DNA of 64,000 nucleotides from Salticus scenicus (Eukaryota; Arthropoda; Arachnida; Araneae; Salticidae): positions 186,001-250,000 of the forward strand of contig CAWVNO010000530.1 in the NCBI GenBank assembly GCA_963930645.1. The letters run 5' to 3'. The notes below the pieces were generated by a model. It worked only from the letters and a program-made list of their open reading frames with translations. It was not told where the DNA came from and did not search any database. Position numbers and translations under genes: made by a program. Below are positions 1 to 9,662 of the stretch, in pieces. Numbering within the stretch: the stretch's first letter is position 1; every line of letters begins with the position of its first letter.

Positions 1-3
1 TCG

Positions 4-12
4 TATTTATAC
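4..12 (-). promoter_or_regulatory. TATA box of a G-gene copy lying upstream of the window
   Basis: The minus strand reads TATAAATA here, exactly as at 18080-18088, where it precedes gene G by about 50 bp. If the array continues to the left of the window, this box serves another copy of G that reads away from base 1. Confidence 0.45.
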
Positions 13-353
13 TCTGGCAAGCGGATGCGTGAGATCTGATAAGCGGTTCTGAGAAACGACATCAGTAATACTATATAAGGCTCGACAGGATGACTTTTTA
101 TAGATTAGAGAGGCTTGACGCATCTATAAATAACTTATCACGTCCTGTTTTTGAGGAAACGGTTTACATAATATCCTGCCAATTTGTTCTAGAAGAATTT
201 TATCGGATCATCTTGAAGGCTTCAAGCGACAAACTAATTTTCTAAAAATTTTAACAGATGAGAGATATGACCGTTGCTGGCAAAGATCGAGATAGAATGA
301 GGAGGTGGCAAGTCAGCGATCCTATATATAGAGGAGATAATCAACCAACTGTG

Positions 354-394
<41 letters not shown>

Positions 395-424
395 TGAAAA
401 AAAAAAAAAAAAAAAAATTCTTTG

Positions 425-459
<35 letters not shown>

Positions 460-540
460 ATTCTGTCTGTGACAGAATTTAGTTTAGTACGACAGGACTA
501 TTGCTACGCCTACACCCAATATTAAAGGGAAACTATTAGA

Positions 541-1430
541 GACTTAAGCATTAGAATGTAGACATTAGAAATTCAACATAGGCTATTAGAGACTTAAACA
601 TTAGAATGTATACATTAGAAATTCAACATAGGCTATTAGAGACTTAAACATTAGAATGTATACATTAGAAATTCAACATAGGCTATTAGAGGCTTAAACA
701 TTAGAATATAGACATTAGAAATTCAACATAGGCTATTAGAGGCTTAAACATTAGAATGTAGACATTAGAAATTCAACATAGGCTATTAGAGGCTTAAACA
801 TTAGAATGTAGACATTAGAAATTCAACATAGGCTATTAGAGACTTAAACATTAGAATGTAGACATTAGAAATTCAACATAGGCTATTAGAGACTTAAACA
901 TTAGAATGTAGACATTAGAAATTCAACATAGGCTATTAGAGACTTAAACATTAGAATGTATACATTAGAAATTCAACATAGGCTATTAGAGACTTAAACA
1001 TTAGAATGTATACATTAGAAATTCAACATAGGCTATTAGAGGCTTAAACATTAGAATATAGACATTAGAAATTCAACATAGGCTATTAGAGGCTTAAACA
1101 TTAGAATGTAGACGTTAGAAATTCAACATAGGCTATTAGAGGCTTAAACATTAGAATGTAGACATTAGAAATTCAACATAGGCTATTAGAGACTTAAACA
1201 TTAGAATGTAGACATTAGAAATTCAACATAGGCTATTAGAGACTTAAACATTAGAATGTAGACATTAGAAATTCAACATAGGCTATTAGAGACTTAAACA
1301 TTAGAATGTAGACATTAGAAATTCAACATAGGCTATTAGAAACTTAAACATTAGAAATTAAACATAGACCATTGGAAACTCAACATGAAGACATTAGAAA
1401 GTCAACATAGGCTATTAGAAACTTAAGGCC
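541..1430. repeat. 50-bp minisatellite, 16 units plus decayed tail
   Basis: Sixteen tandem 50-bp units start at 541, 591, 641 and so on to 1291. Each contains TTAAACATTAGAATGTAGAC and CAACATAGGCTATTAGA. A degenerate tail runs from 1341 to about 1430. Units vary at three sites (GACT/GGCT, GTAGAC/GTATAC, GTA/ATA). Units 2-8 and 9-15 carry the same series of variants, differing by one base (position 1114), so a 350-bp block was duplicated inside the array. The array sits between inverted hr-like modules. Confidence 0.9.
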
Positions 1431-1529
1431 CTGAAGATATTAGGAAAAACTAAAACTTCATAAGGTAATCTGTAAAAACGAATAAACCACATTTAAGAAA
1501 TAAAATTGTTGCTTCGAAATTTTTGCCTC

Positions 1530-1700
1530 TTCAATTTTAAAAACATAAAAGTTCTTTCAAATTGGACAGAATATTTAAAGACGAGTAACAAAACTAAATG
1601 GTAACATTATAAATAATTAGTATTTTTGGCCAAATCTAGGTGATACACCACAAACGGTGACATCACAAAATCACTGTCTGAAAACAATAGTCCTGTCGTA

Positions 1701-1705
<5 letters not shown>
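1530..1705. repeat. Inverted duplicate of 9490-9662
   Basis: This ~170-bp stretch, containing CATAAAAGTTCTTTCAAATT and GGTGATACACCA and ending near TCGTAC, returns in reverse complement at 9490-9662 with scattered differences. The adjoining TAAGGTAATCTGTAAAAACG at about 1461-1480 also returns inverted near 9773-9792. No ORF is present. Confidence 0.7.
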
Positions 1706-1735
<30 letters not shown>

Positions 1736-1740
1736 CTTTG

Positions 1741-1771
<31 letters not shown>

Positions 1772-2358
1772 TTTTTTTTTTTTTCATAGTTGGTTGGTTG
1801 ATTATATCCTCTATATATAGGATCGCTGACTTGCTACCTCCTCATTGTGTCTCGACATTTGCCAGCAACGGTCGTCTAGTCACTATGCCTAGTTGAAAAA
1901 TTGAAAATTTTAACAGATGAGAGATATGACCGTTGCTGGCAAAGATCTAGATAGAATGAGGAGGTGGCACGTCAGCGATCCTATATATAGAGAAGATTAT
2001 CAACCAACCAACCAACTGTGAAAAAAAAAAAAAAAAAAAAAAAATTTTTTTCCAAAGATTTTTTTTTTTTTTTTTTTTTTTTCCAAAGAATTTTTTTTTT
2101 TTTTTTTTTTTCATAGTTGGTTGGTTGATTATATCCTCTATATATAGGATCGCTGACTTGCTACCTCCTCATTGTGTCTCGACATTTGCCAGCAACGGTC
2201 GTCTAGTCACTATGCCTAGTTGAAAAATTGAAAATTTTAACAGATGAGAGATATGACCGTTGCTGGCAAAGATCTAGATAGAATGAGGAGGTGGCACGTC
2301 AGCGATCCTATATATAGAGAAGATTATCAACCAACCAACCAACTGTGAAAAAAAAAAA

Positions 2359-2423
<65 letters not shown>

Positions 2424-2876
2424 GCACAGTTGGTTGGTTGGTTGAATTCATTCTATATAAATAGCCGACTCTTCTCCAATCAGTCTTCTTCTGTCCCAGT
2501 AAATCTATCCATTGTTAGATCCTGCCGGCTTTAGAACGATATGCTATCTCTAGCTTAGCCATGGAACGTTTCTAATTTATGTCTGGCAGATTAACAATAC
2601 GCTATCTTAGCCTGTTTCTAATCTATTCAAACTTTTTACGATGATTAAGTATCGCGAGTCAAATTTATTTTGGCGTACCTTGAATCGCTACCGAAAAAAT
2701 GGATGTCTCTAATATAGGTATAGGCTACGTGAGCGATTCGTTCAGGATATAATCGAGGAACGTACTGCTAGAGGATAAGACACACATTTTTGGCTTGAAA
2801 CAAATCATGGTACCGCTGTCGGAAAAAGTACGGTTTATTAAAGACATTTTACATAAGAGACATCATTGAGTTTGAA

Positions 2877-2969
2877 ATAAAATATTTTTTTATCTGTATT
2901 TAAACATGCAGACATTTCCGCGAAGCGGAAATGTCTGCTTGTTTAAATACAGATAAAAAAATATTTTAT
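2877..2969. repeat. 93-bp near-perfect palindrome
   Basis: Two ~45-bp arms starting ATAAAATATTTTTTTATCTG meet at CCGCGAAGCGG with a single mismatch and almost no loop. A homologue lies at 11940-12041 and a half copy at 12189-12230. The stem could extrude as a cruciform or form a strong RNA hairpin. No adjacent gene explains it, so an origin or recombination element is possible. Copy 2 is at 20954-21046. Confidence 0.85.
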
Positions 2970-2974
2970 GTTAT

Positions 2975-3290
2975 TATATTTTATAAAAACCCATGATCTA
3001 TTCTGATTTCATGAAAACCTGCAACATCTTGTCATTTGTCAGACAAAAGTCTATAAAAATCTTGTTTTCAAAGCCAATATTGTATAAATTACGTTATGCC
3101 ATTCTATTTTTAAGAAAACGGGTTTCGGTATCACGGAGCTGGTTTATGCATGACCTTACAGTAGAAGAAATAAATTCCACTCCCACCCACCCTAATAGAT
3201 ATACTATATATATACTATATATATAGACTGCAGCGCCATCTACAATGATTGGATAAAAAAATATAACTTTAGAAACCAACTGTGAAATAT
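2975..3290. repeat. Triplicated ~300-bp noncoding unit, copy R1
   Basis: A unit with TATAAAA, TGATCTATTCTGATTTCATG, GCATGACCTTACAGTAGAAG and GACTGCAGCGCC is present three times in the 18-kb unit (here, 10355-10660 and 13145-13430). Reading frames through it are short and not shared between copies, so I treat it as noncoding. The conserved TATA and sharp ends leave room for a small RNA gene. Confidence 0.6.
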
Positions 3291-3299
3291 TTACATATC

Positions 3300-3640
3300 T
3301 AGCTTAGCCCTTAAAAAATTTAAATTTTACACAAAAAATTAAAATTTTAAACGAAAAAATTAAATTTATACACTCAGATCTCTTAAATTTATCTATAGAG
3401 TCTGTATATTTTACCAAGATTCATATTTATCTTATAGAGAAGCCATATCCCTTCAAATCGTTACGATATTGGTACTCTATCTCTAGCTTAGCCATTAAAA
3501 TTTTTAAATTTTACACAAAAAAGTTAAAATTTTAAACGAAAATTTTAGACTCAGATTTCTTAAATTTATCTATAGATATTTTATCAAGATACATAATTAT
3601 CTTATAGAGAAGCCATATCCCTTGAAAATTACAAATTCAA
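3300..3640. repeat. Two ~180-bp AT-rich direct repeats
   Basis: Two copies of a block made of TTAAAATTTTAAACGAAA, then CTTAAATTTATCTATAGA, then CTTATAGAGAAGCCATATCC. Three more copies lie at 5160-5700 upstream of gene A. No gene is seen. Confidence 0.65.
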
Positions 3641-3644
3641 AATA

Positions 3645-3875
3645 TTTTACAGATACTGTTGTTGGCAGACGTCGAGACAAAATGAGATGTGGGTACGCTA
3701 GCCATCCTATATATAGGACACACGAAAAAAACTAATGTTCAATAAATGAGGTTAGTTCCGTTAAGTTATAGATTCTGCTCCGTCCTTGAAGATGTGTTCA
3801 AGGTCACACAATAAAAAAATAAAAAAAAAAAAAAAAAAAAAAAATTTTTTTTTTTTTTTTTTTTTTTTCAAGGTC
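3645..3875. repeat. TATA-bearing repeat block with A/T hairpin, copy 1 of 4
   Basis: The order is GTTGGCAGACGTCGAGAC, AAAATGAGATGTGGGTACG, CCTATATATAGG, ACTAATGTTCAATAAATGA and CCTTGAAGATGTGTTCAAGG, followed by an A tract running into a T tract. The same order recurs at 9825-9985, 12783-12935 and 15343-15490. The part GTTGGCAGACGTCGAGACA also echoes the hr-like modules in 258-2500. Confidence 0.65.
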
Positions 3876-4176
3876 GTTGGATTTCTTGTGGGCGTGGCTT
3901 CATCCCATCTATATATATATAGAGAGATAAACTCGCTTACGTATCCAAACCGTCATTGTCCAGTCATGTCTCTGTTGGCTTAGTTATTTTTATCTATACA
4001 TTTAAATTGATACCATTTTATCTCGTTTTCCAGAGTCTTAAATTTAATTTCTACAATATTGGCTTATTATAGTTTATATGTTTAAATAGTCTTCATGCTA
4101 TCCTGATAATCTCTTCGATACTAGCTTAAATAGATTTTTTTATAAATTTAATATCAAAGTCTCAAATTAAACCCGT

Positions 4177-4273
4177 CCAATATTGGCACTATATCTATCG
4201 CAAAAAAATGGGTCGAACGAGGTGTCAAAGACAGAAATTCTGCCATGAGACACCTCGTTCGACCCATTTTTTT
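4177..4273 (-). terminator. 3' hairpin module of gene A
   Basis: A perfect 25-bp stem (4202-4226 with 4249-4273) is bounded by A7 and T7 and carries GGGTCGAACGAGGTGTC. Its 22-nt loop contains GACAGAAATTCTGCC. It begins 17 bp past the stop of gene A. Beyond it is the palindrome CCAATATTGG (4177-4186). Related modules follow genes B, C, E, F and G in the same orientation relative to each gene, so a transcription-end or RNA 3'-processing role is likely. Confidence 0.7.
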
Positions 4274-4289
4274 ACTCTCATTTGAAAGA

Positions 4290-4820
4290 TCAACATAAGC
4301 TCTCTATTTGTTGCTCATTAGATAGCCTCCTGATGGTCATCTTCAACGGTCCGGTCATTTGAGATTTGTATAAGTCATAGTCCTCATACTCAAGCTCAAA
4401 AAATTTCCTCACCTGTAGTTGGTATGCGGCAAGGAAGTCTTCGAACTTGGTACGGGACCTTTCGACAAATCGAACACCAATGGCTTTCACGAAGCTGAGC
4501 TTCATGTTAGCCTGGTATTTCACCATGGCCGAACCATCGAACATTTCATCAAATTCCTGTTCGCCCATGAACCCTTTCAAATGATGTTTGGCTTCGCTAA
4601 TGGAGAAGATTCTCGTCTTAGCGAGCCATTTAGGTAAATCGATTTTAGGGTCCATCACATCTCGGACGGTGAGGCCTGCATATTTTTCGGCAAATTTTAG
4701 ATCTAGAGGGTGCCTCGAATAAATAGCCAGGTCCTCAGCCCGGACAAACAGGGTGCCATCAGTGGCCATCAGGCATTTAAAGGCAACGCCATAAGCATAA
4801 TTTTTTACATGGAAAAACAT
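4290..4820 (-). CDS. BRO-N/KilA-N-like protein A (176 aa)
   Basis: Residues 1-85 read as a BRO-N-like fold. The ATDGTLFVRAEDLAI core has D21-G22 and D30 in the same columns as proteins B and C, and LAKTRIFSISEA at 66-77 matches the later BRO-N strand-helix motif. The C-terminal half (about 90-176) is charged, probably helical and less conserved. BRO proteins of baculoviruses and other large DNA viruses are often DNA-binding and multicopy. That role is expected here but not shown. The start is the first ATG downstream of a TATA box about 80 bp away, and the stop is 17 bp from the 3' hairpin. The gene is intact, with no signal peptide or membrane segment. It lies in the same direction as B. Domain assignment is by motif only. 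Confidence 0.72.
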   Translation of the reverse strand: MFFHVKNYAYGVAFKCLMATDGTLFVRAEDLAIYSRHPLDLKFAEKYAGLTVRDVMDPKIDLPKWLAKTRIFSISEAKHHLKGFMGEQEFDEMFDGSAMVKYQANMKLSFVKAIGVRFVERSRTKFEDFLAAYQLQVRKFFELEYEDYDLYKSQMTGPLKMTIRRLSNEQQIESLC

Positions 4821-4897
4821 GACTGACAGAGAGCTAATGTATCTAAGCAGCTAGTAGAGAGATCGACTAGCAATTGAAGAGCTCTCGCTGGACACTC

Positions 4898-4907
4898 GTA
4901 TATATAC
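4898..4907 (-). promoter_or_regulatory. TATA box of gene A
   Basis: GTATATATAC on the minus strand, about 80 bp before the ATG at 4820. The identical string stands 50 bp before gene C. Confidence 0.55.
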
Positions 4908-4939
4908 CCGGACAGGATCTGATAGTAAATTTCTACGAA

Positions 4940-5700
4940 CCGCTTATCAAGAGGAAAGGCTTGCATAATATCCTGTCTCTTGAGCAATTTTTATCGATCT
5001 GATTATAACCGGGCTTCCTGCATCCTGAGGAAAGGCTTACATAATATCCTGTCAACACTTCTCGAAAAATCTTTTTATAGAGATCTGATTGTAATTTTAA
5101 TCGAAGCCGCTTATCAAGCATCCTGTCAATAGTTTCTCGAAAATCTTTTTATAGAGATCAGATCATAATAACTGGCTTGGCTACACTTAACCTTTAAAAA
5201 TTTTAAATTTTACATAAAAAATGTAAATTTTAAATGAAAAAATTAAATTTTTAAACTCAGATCCCTTAAATTTAGCTATTGAGTCTGTATATTTTAACAA
5301 GATTCATATTTATCTTATAGCTAAGCCATATCCCTTGAAAATTACAATCGGTACGCATTCAATGTTGGCTTGGCTACACTTAGTCTTTAAAAATTTTAAA
5401 TTTTACATACAAATTTTAAATGAAAAAAATTAAATTTTTAAATTCAGATCCCTTAAATTTAGCTATCGAGTCTGTATATTTTACCAAGTTTCATATTTAT
5501 CTTATAGCTAAGCCATATCCCTTGAAAAATTAGAGATCAGATTATAATGACCGCCACACTTAGTCTTTAAAAATTTTAAATTTTACACAGTAAATTTTAA
5601 ATGAAACAATTAAATTTTTTAATTCAGATACCTTAAATTTGTCTATAGATATTTTATCAAAATTATCTTATAGCTAAACCATATCCCTTGAAAATTACAA
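4940..5700. repeat. Repetitive upstream region of gene A
   Basis: 4960-5160 carries repeated CATAATATCCTGTC and CTTTTTATAGAGATCTGAT motifs. 5160-5340, 5365-5540 and 5555-5700 are three tandem copies of the AT-rich block also seen at 3300-3640. Ends such as ATCGGTACGCATCCAATG resemble the sequence flanking the 3' hairpin modules. No convincing ORF. Confidence 0.6.
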
Positions 5701-5718
5701 GTTCAAATCGGTACGCAT

Positions 5719-5812
5719 CCAATGTTGGCACTCTATCTATCGCAAAAAAATGGGCCGAGCGAAGCCTCAATGACTTATGTCATGAGAGGCTTCGCTCGAC
5801 CCATTTTTTTGC
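5719..5812 (-). terminator. 3' hairpin module of gene B
   Basis: A 27-bp stem (5742-5768 with 5786-5812), one mismatch, begins GCAAAAAAATGGG. The loop holds the small palindrome ATGACTTATGTCAT. The distal box is CCAATGTTGG (5719-5728). It begins 15 bp past the stop of gene B. Confidence 0.7.
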
Positions 5813-5826
5813 ACCTCGTCCTGATC

Positions 5827-6372
5827 TTAAGACGAGGATTTATAAAAGTAGGGTTTGTTTCCCACCAAAACTTTAATTTTTTTGGGGAAATACCCTAGCT
5901 CCAAGTCTCCGTACCTCTCTCCGAAGACATAGCTATCCATCGGTACAGATTGCAGGTAAGAGTCCATAGATATTTTCAAATCAGATATAAAACTCTCCAT
6001 GGTAGCATTTGAAGAGCTAATGGATGCTATCTTGATACGTATGGGCCTTCTGATGTTGAACGTACACTCTATCGGCGACAGAATCTCGATAGGCCCCTGA
6101 AATAAGGATTGAAATTCGCCTGGATGCATATCCAACAGCGTGTTGGCATCTTCCAATCCAAAAATACGTGTCTTGGCTAGAGACGGAGGCAGGCTCAAGC
6201 CCTCGGGAGCGATGTCAGTCACTGTAAGATGGCATAAGTTTAAAACGCCAGAAGGATTTTGATAGCCCATGGTACGAGCTACGTCTGAACCTTTGATAAA
6301 AATTTCACCGTCAAAAGTCAAAAAACAAGTAAATTTCACGTTTAACTCTTCAGCTAAAATTTGAAATATCAT
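5827..6372 (-). CDS. BRO-N/KilA-N-like protein B (181 aa)
   Basis: The clearest BRO-N-like member. FDGEIFIKGSDVARTMGY (residues 20-37) matches the family's signature of a DG turn, a short strand, then D-V-A and a glycine-aromatic end. LAKTRIFGLEDANTLL (65-80) matches the second motif. The C-terminus has PKKIKVLVGNKPYFYK, which pairs with PSKIKVFVGNRSRWYK of protein C. B and C are therefore full-length paralogues sharing both ends. Likely a DNA-binding or host-modulating nuclear protein by family analogy. The gene is transcribed away from C across a 352-bp divergent spacer and towards A. A TATA box lies about 58 bp upstream and a hairpin terminator 15 bp downstream. The frame is intact. Confidence 0.78.
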   Translation of the reverse strand: MIFQILAEELNVKFTCFLTFDGEIFIKGSDVARTMGYQNPSGVLNLCHLTVTDIAPEGLSLPPSLAKTRIFGLEDANTLLDMHPGEFQSLFQGPIEILSPIECTFNIRRPIRIKIASISSSNATMESFISDLKISMDSYLQSVPMDSYVFGERYGDLELGYFPKKIKVLVGNKPYFYKSSS

Positions 6373-6429
6373 TTTGGAGCTTTTAGAATATCAAGCAGTC
6401 AGAATGAAATGTCTCGTCCAGCAGCCTGT

Positions 6430-6436
6430 ATTTATA
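6430..6436 (-). promoter_or_regulatory. TATA box of gene B
   Basis: TATAAAT on the minus strand, about 58 bp before the ATG at 6372. Confidence 0.55.
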
Positions 6437-6665
6437 CTAGCAGCAATCTCTATTTCTATCTAAATTTCTTATCGACATCCTCTGACGCACATCCTCTTAC
6501 GCACGTCCTGTAGATTATGCAAGATCCCGCTCAAACGACAAATTAATTCTAAAAATAAGTTTATCGCGTCCTAAGGATTACATAATATCCTGTCAACAGC
6601 TAGAAGAATTTTATCAGAAGGTCACGTTTTCTAAGAAAGCTTGCTAAAATTAGGTCGCGAATCGG

Positions 6666-6675
6666 GTATATATAC
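6666..6675 (+). promoter_or_regulatory. TATA box of gene C
   Basis: GTATATATAC, 50 bp before the ATG at 6725; the same string precedes gene A. Confidence 0.6.
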
Positions 6676-6724
6676 GAGCTGCCTCTAAGAGCCTGCATCA
6701 TTTTGACTTCTGTTGCATTAAATC

Positions 6725-7270
6725 ATGCTATTCACAATTGAACATCCACAGCTCGATGCTAAAATCTTATTCGTAGTCTCTGCGGATGGACTTTTGTTCG
6801 TCAGGGCCTCTGATGTGGCCAAGCTGATGGGTAAGGGTAGTGCATACGTAAAAAAAACTACCAAGCTAAAGGTGAGGGACCTCGTTTACAAAAGGTTCAG
6901 GATACCTGTCTCTTTAGCTAATACCTGGGTGTATCCAATAGAAGAGATTCATTTCGGAGATGCGCTGTCGACCATGGGTTTTGAGGCCATGATGAAATCT
7001 GCTAAGATTGACATCTTAGATCCTATAGTGCCAACTGCATGCATCCATAAAGCAGTCAGAATTCGGATCGTGAGGAATTCTGATGTCTTCATAGATGAAT
7101 TCTTAAAGGATTTCATAGAAAGAACCAAGCTGTTCTATGATGGAGACCACGATGATGACCCTCGCCTACACGAAGATAGATTTGAGACTATTTCTTGGAC
7201 AGACACCCCTCCGTCCAAAATCAAAGTCTTCGTGGGGAATCGATCTCGCTGGTATAAACTGATGCCTTAG
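6725..7270 (+). CDS. BRO-N/KilA-N-like protein C (181 aa)
   Basis: Same length as B and aligned to it without gaps at the key positions: ADGLLFVRASDVAKLMG at 20-36 and VSLANTWVYPIEEI at 62-75. The C-terminal KIKVFVGNRSRWYK matches B. The middle (about 90-165) differs and has an acidic patch GDHDDD. BRO-N domains bind nucleic acid in other viruses; for C this is inference. The ATG follows a TATA box by 50 bp and is the first ATG in the transcript. The frame is open and the stop lies 18 bp before the 3' hairpin. Copy 2 differs at one silent base. Confidence 0.78.
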   Translation: MLFTIEHPQLDAKILFVVSADGLLFVRASDVAKLMGKGSAYVKKTTKLKVRDLVYKRFRIPVSLANTWVYPIEEIHFGDALSTMGFEAMMKSAKIDILDPIVPTACIHKAVRIRIVRNSDVFIDEFLKDFIERTKLFYDGDHDDDPRLHEDRFETISWTDTPPSKIKVFVGNRSRWYKLMP

Positions 7271-7288
7271 AGATTTAAATTGGAGGGG

Positions 7289-7385
7289 GCAAAAAAATGG
7301 GCCGAACGAAGCGTCTCATGGCAGATTTCTGTCATTGACGCTTCGTTCGGCCCATTTTTTTGCGACGGTAGTAAGCCAATATTGG
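7289..7385 (+). terminator. 3' hairpin module of gene C
   Basis: A perfect 27-bp stem (7289-7315 with 7337-7363), GCAAAAAAATGGG at the base. The loop TCATGGCAGATTTCTGTCATT is the reverse complement in type of the gene A loop, so it has the same orientation relative to its gene. CCAATATTGG follows at 7376-7385. Confidence 0.75.
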
Positions 7386-7619
7386 ATGGGTACAAATTGA
7401 GACTTTGAATGGGGTCTCTGAGATAGATAATATTAATATTTCAATATTGAAACGATACTAATGCCTTTGAATCTGAGATAGCTAATGTCTTTGACTCTGA
7501 GATAGAAATTTACAATATTGAATAAGGACATTTTTTAAATGAATGCCGTACCAATATTGAATATATTTTTTAACGATTCGATAAACAAATAATATATTTA
7601 AATGAAATATTTATATAGT

Positions 7620-7850
7620 CAATCTGAAGGCAGGATATTGCATAACTCATTTTCTACGAAAACAGGATGAGATAAGGCTTTTTATAGAATAATTTATCGC
7701 TGGATATTGCATAACTCATTTGCAACGGACACGGAAACAGGATACTGAACACGGAAACAGGATGCAGTAAAGATATTTATAGACGCTGAAACAAATAAGT
7801 ATTGCTGGACAATGATAGTGTATATACTTTAGCATGATATATGTGTTAAA
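7620..7850. repeat. CAGGAT-type regulatory repeats without a gene
   Basis: Repeated GCAGGATATTGCATAACTCA and GGAAACAGGAT elements, ending at ACTTTAGCATGATATAT. The same series lies upstream of gene F (16490-16700) in the same orientation. No ORF follows here, so it may be a promoter copy whose gene is lost. Confidence 0.5.
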
Positions 7851-7957
7851 AGAGTTAATCAACTAATCAACCAACCTTGAAAAAAAAAAAAAAAAAAAAA
7901 AAAAATTTTTTTTTTTTTTTTTTTTTTTTTTCAAGGTTGGTTGATTGGTTGATTGAC
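7850..7957. repeat. A-tract/T-tract palindrome
   Basis: AATCAACCAACCTTG plus an A run faces a T run plus CAAGGTTGGTTGATT, with GAGTTAATC and GATTGACTC at the ends. It forms a ~50-bp-arm hairpin. It is a close relative of 16690-16883. Copy 2 is at 25927-26034. Confidence 0.75.
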
Positions 7958-8384
7958 TCGAATTCATTCTTTATAAATAGCTGTACTCAAACCTTCATTC
8001 CTTCATTCTGTCTGAATCTCTTCTAGCATCAACCTTCTACTAAAACGCTCCTAACATTAAGATACTTTAGCATGATTGGTTGATTGGTTAATGTCTTTAA
8101 ATCTGAGATAGAAATTTACAATATTGAATAAGGGCATTTTTTAAATGAATGCTGTACCAATATTGAATATATTTTTTTAACGATTCGATAAACAAATAAT
8201 ATATTTTTAACTATTCGATAAACAAATAATATATATATATTTTAACGATTCGATAAACAAATAAAATATTTAAATAATAAATATTTTATTATTAAAATAA
8301 AATATTTAAATAATATATTTAAATTCTAAATATTTATTATTCGAACCGAACGTGAACAATTCTGGCGGGGTGGAGTTGCTCGAA
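7958..8384. other. AT-rich spacer with short repeats, no gene
   Basis: Contains a TATAAATA at 7972-7979 with no ORF behind it, then repeats of ACGATTCGATAAACAAATAA and ATATTTAAATAATA. Nothing coding is seen. Confidence 0.5.
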
Positions 8385-9490
8385 GAATAAATCTGGCGAC
8401 TGTCTGATAGACCTTTATATGCCGTAAAGAAGTAGGTTCACCCAGCTTTGCGGTACTTGGCATAGGAGCTGTAGTTTGAATAGAATACCCTCGTAACTGT
8501 AATCTTTAAATCTTAATTGTAAACATTTACATGCTTAAATTTCTAATGTCTCGTCAACGTTGCTGAGATTTGCAGTACTTGGCATAGGAGCTGTAGTTTG
8601 AATAGATCGTAACTGTAATCTTTAAATCTTAATTGTAAAAATTTACATGCTTAAATTTCTAATGTCTCGTCAACGTTGCTGAGATTTTCGGTACTTTGGC
8701 ATAGGAGCTGTAATTTGAATAGATCGTAACTGTAATTTTTAAATCTTAATTGTAAAAATTTACATGACTGCATGCTTTAATTTCTAATGTCTCGTCAGCG
8801 TCTATTATTGGACTCGTCTGATTTTGACATGAGATGTCTCGGACAGGGACCATTCCAAGAGGTGCAATCGAAAGCTTAAATTTCATGCGACTATTCTTTT
8901 TCGGTCTTGGCTGTGTATGTACGTAATTTGGACAACGACGCAAAGGCTGAAATGCTAAATTTAAAACAACAAATGTTTGACTTGCAATCCAAATTGAATG
9001 TAGATATTGCACTCTTGAAAAACTAAGATTTTAAATAGACAACCTGTATCAGGAAGAAGGCTCAAATTAGAGATGGGCATTCAGCAGATCCAAAATTAAA
9101 TCCGTTTATCATGTCCGTCTCAAACTAAATGGCTACACAATTGGCTTAATAATTTTTTTTAAAATGGATAAGGTTAGGCGACGACAGTTTCTAAATGAAT
9201 GCTGTACCAATCTTAACGATTCCATAAACATATAAAATATTTAAATTCTAAAAATTTATTATTCCAATCTCAAAGGGTGAAGTTGCTCGAAAATTATTGC
9301 TGGTGACTGTCTGATAGACCTTTAGATGCGTAAAGAAATAGGTTCACCCAGCTTTGCGGTACTTGGCATAGGAGCTATCGTTTGAATTTCTGAAAGGGTA
9401 AAATATGCTCGAAAAATATTGCTGGTGACTGTCTGATAGACCTTAAGATGCCTAAAGAAGTAGGTTCACCCAGCTTTGCGGTACTTGTTC
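8385..9490. repeat. Degenerate ~120-bp repeats
   Basis: Several diverged copies combine GCTCGAAGAATAAATCTGGC, CTGTCTGATAGACC, GTAGGTTCACCCAGC and GCGGTACTTGGCATAGGAGC (about 8385-8510, 8560-8600, 8690-8720, 9280-9390 and 9400-9490). A distant copy lies at 12505-12600. Copy 2 of the 18-kb unit is broken inside the first of these repeats at 26480. Confidence 0.6.
8880..9026 (+). pseudogene. Possible remnant of a coiled-coil coding sequence
   Basis: An open frame of 48 codons ends in NLKQQMFDLQSKLNVDIALL, a heptad-like coiled-coil pattern, then TAA. The only in-frame ATG leaves 24 residues. No TATA-ATG-hairpin arrangement is present. It may be the tail of a lost gene or chance. Confidence 0.15.
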
Positions 9491-9662
9491 GTACGACGGG
9501 GCTATTGCTTTCAATCTGGGTTTTTGTGGTGTCGACGTTTTATGGTGTATCACCTAGAATTGGCCAAAAATACTAATTATTTCTAATGTTACCATTTAGT
9601 TTTGTTACTCGTCTTTAAATATTCTGTCCAATTTGAAAGAACTTTTATGTTTTTAAAATTGA
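9490..9662. repeat. Inverted duplicate of 1530-1705
   Basis: Carries GGTGTATCACCTAGA and AAATTCTGTCCAATTT-type sequence in reverse complement to 1530-1705. The two copies lie about 8 kb apart in opposite orientation, so they could support inversion of the segment between them. Confidence 0.65.

Larger units (their letters stand above)
258..2500. repeat. hr-like block of inverted TATA/A-tract modules flanking a minisatellite
   Basis: A roughly 95-bp module contains GACCGTTGCTGGCAAA, GAGGAGGTGGCA, a CCTATATATAG core and CCAACCAACTGTG, and ends in a long A tract. It occurs in alternating orientation at about 258-353 (-), 1783-1880 (+), 1915-2022 (-), 2112-2195 (+) and 2247-2348 (-). Neighbouring modules face each other across A-tract/T-tract runs, so the region can fold into several long hairpins. 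No ORF of note is present. Such arrays resemble homologous regions that serve as origins or enhancers in insect large DNA viruses, but function here is inference. A second copy lies at 18334-20577. Confidence 0.65.
6373..6724. promoter_or_regulatory. Divergent promoter region between genes B and C
   Basis: 352 bp with a TATA box near each end. Between them are CATCCTCTGACGCACATCCT, GCGTCCTAAGG and ATTACATAATATCCTGTCAA. The last motif recurs upstream of A, E and G. Shared control of B and C is plausible. Confidence 0.5.

Noticed and set aside
541..1430. CRISPR array
   Set aside because: The units are contiguous 50-bp repeats without unique spacers, in a eukaryotic or viral setting.
3786..3983. 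ORF through A and T runs (Lys/Phe-rich), also at 9960, 12909 and 15489
   Set aside because: Translation of homopolymer tracts; no start context and not kept between the repeat copies.
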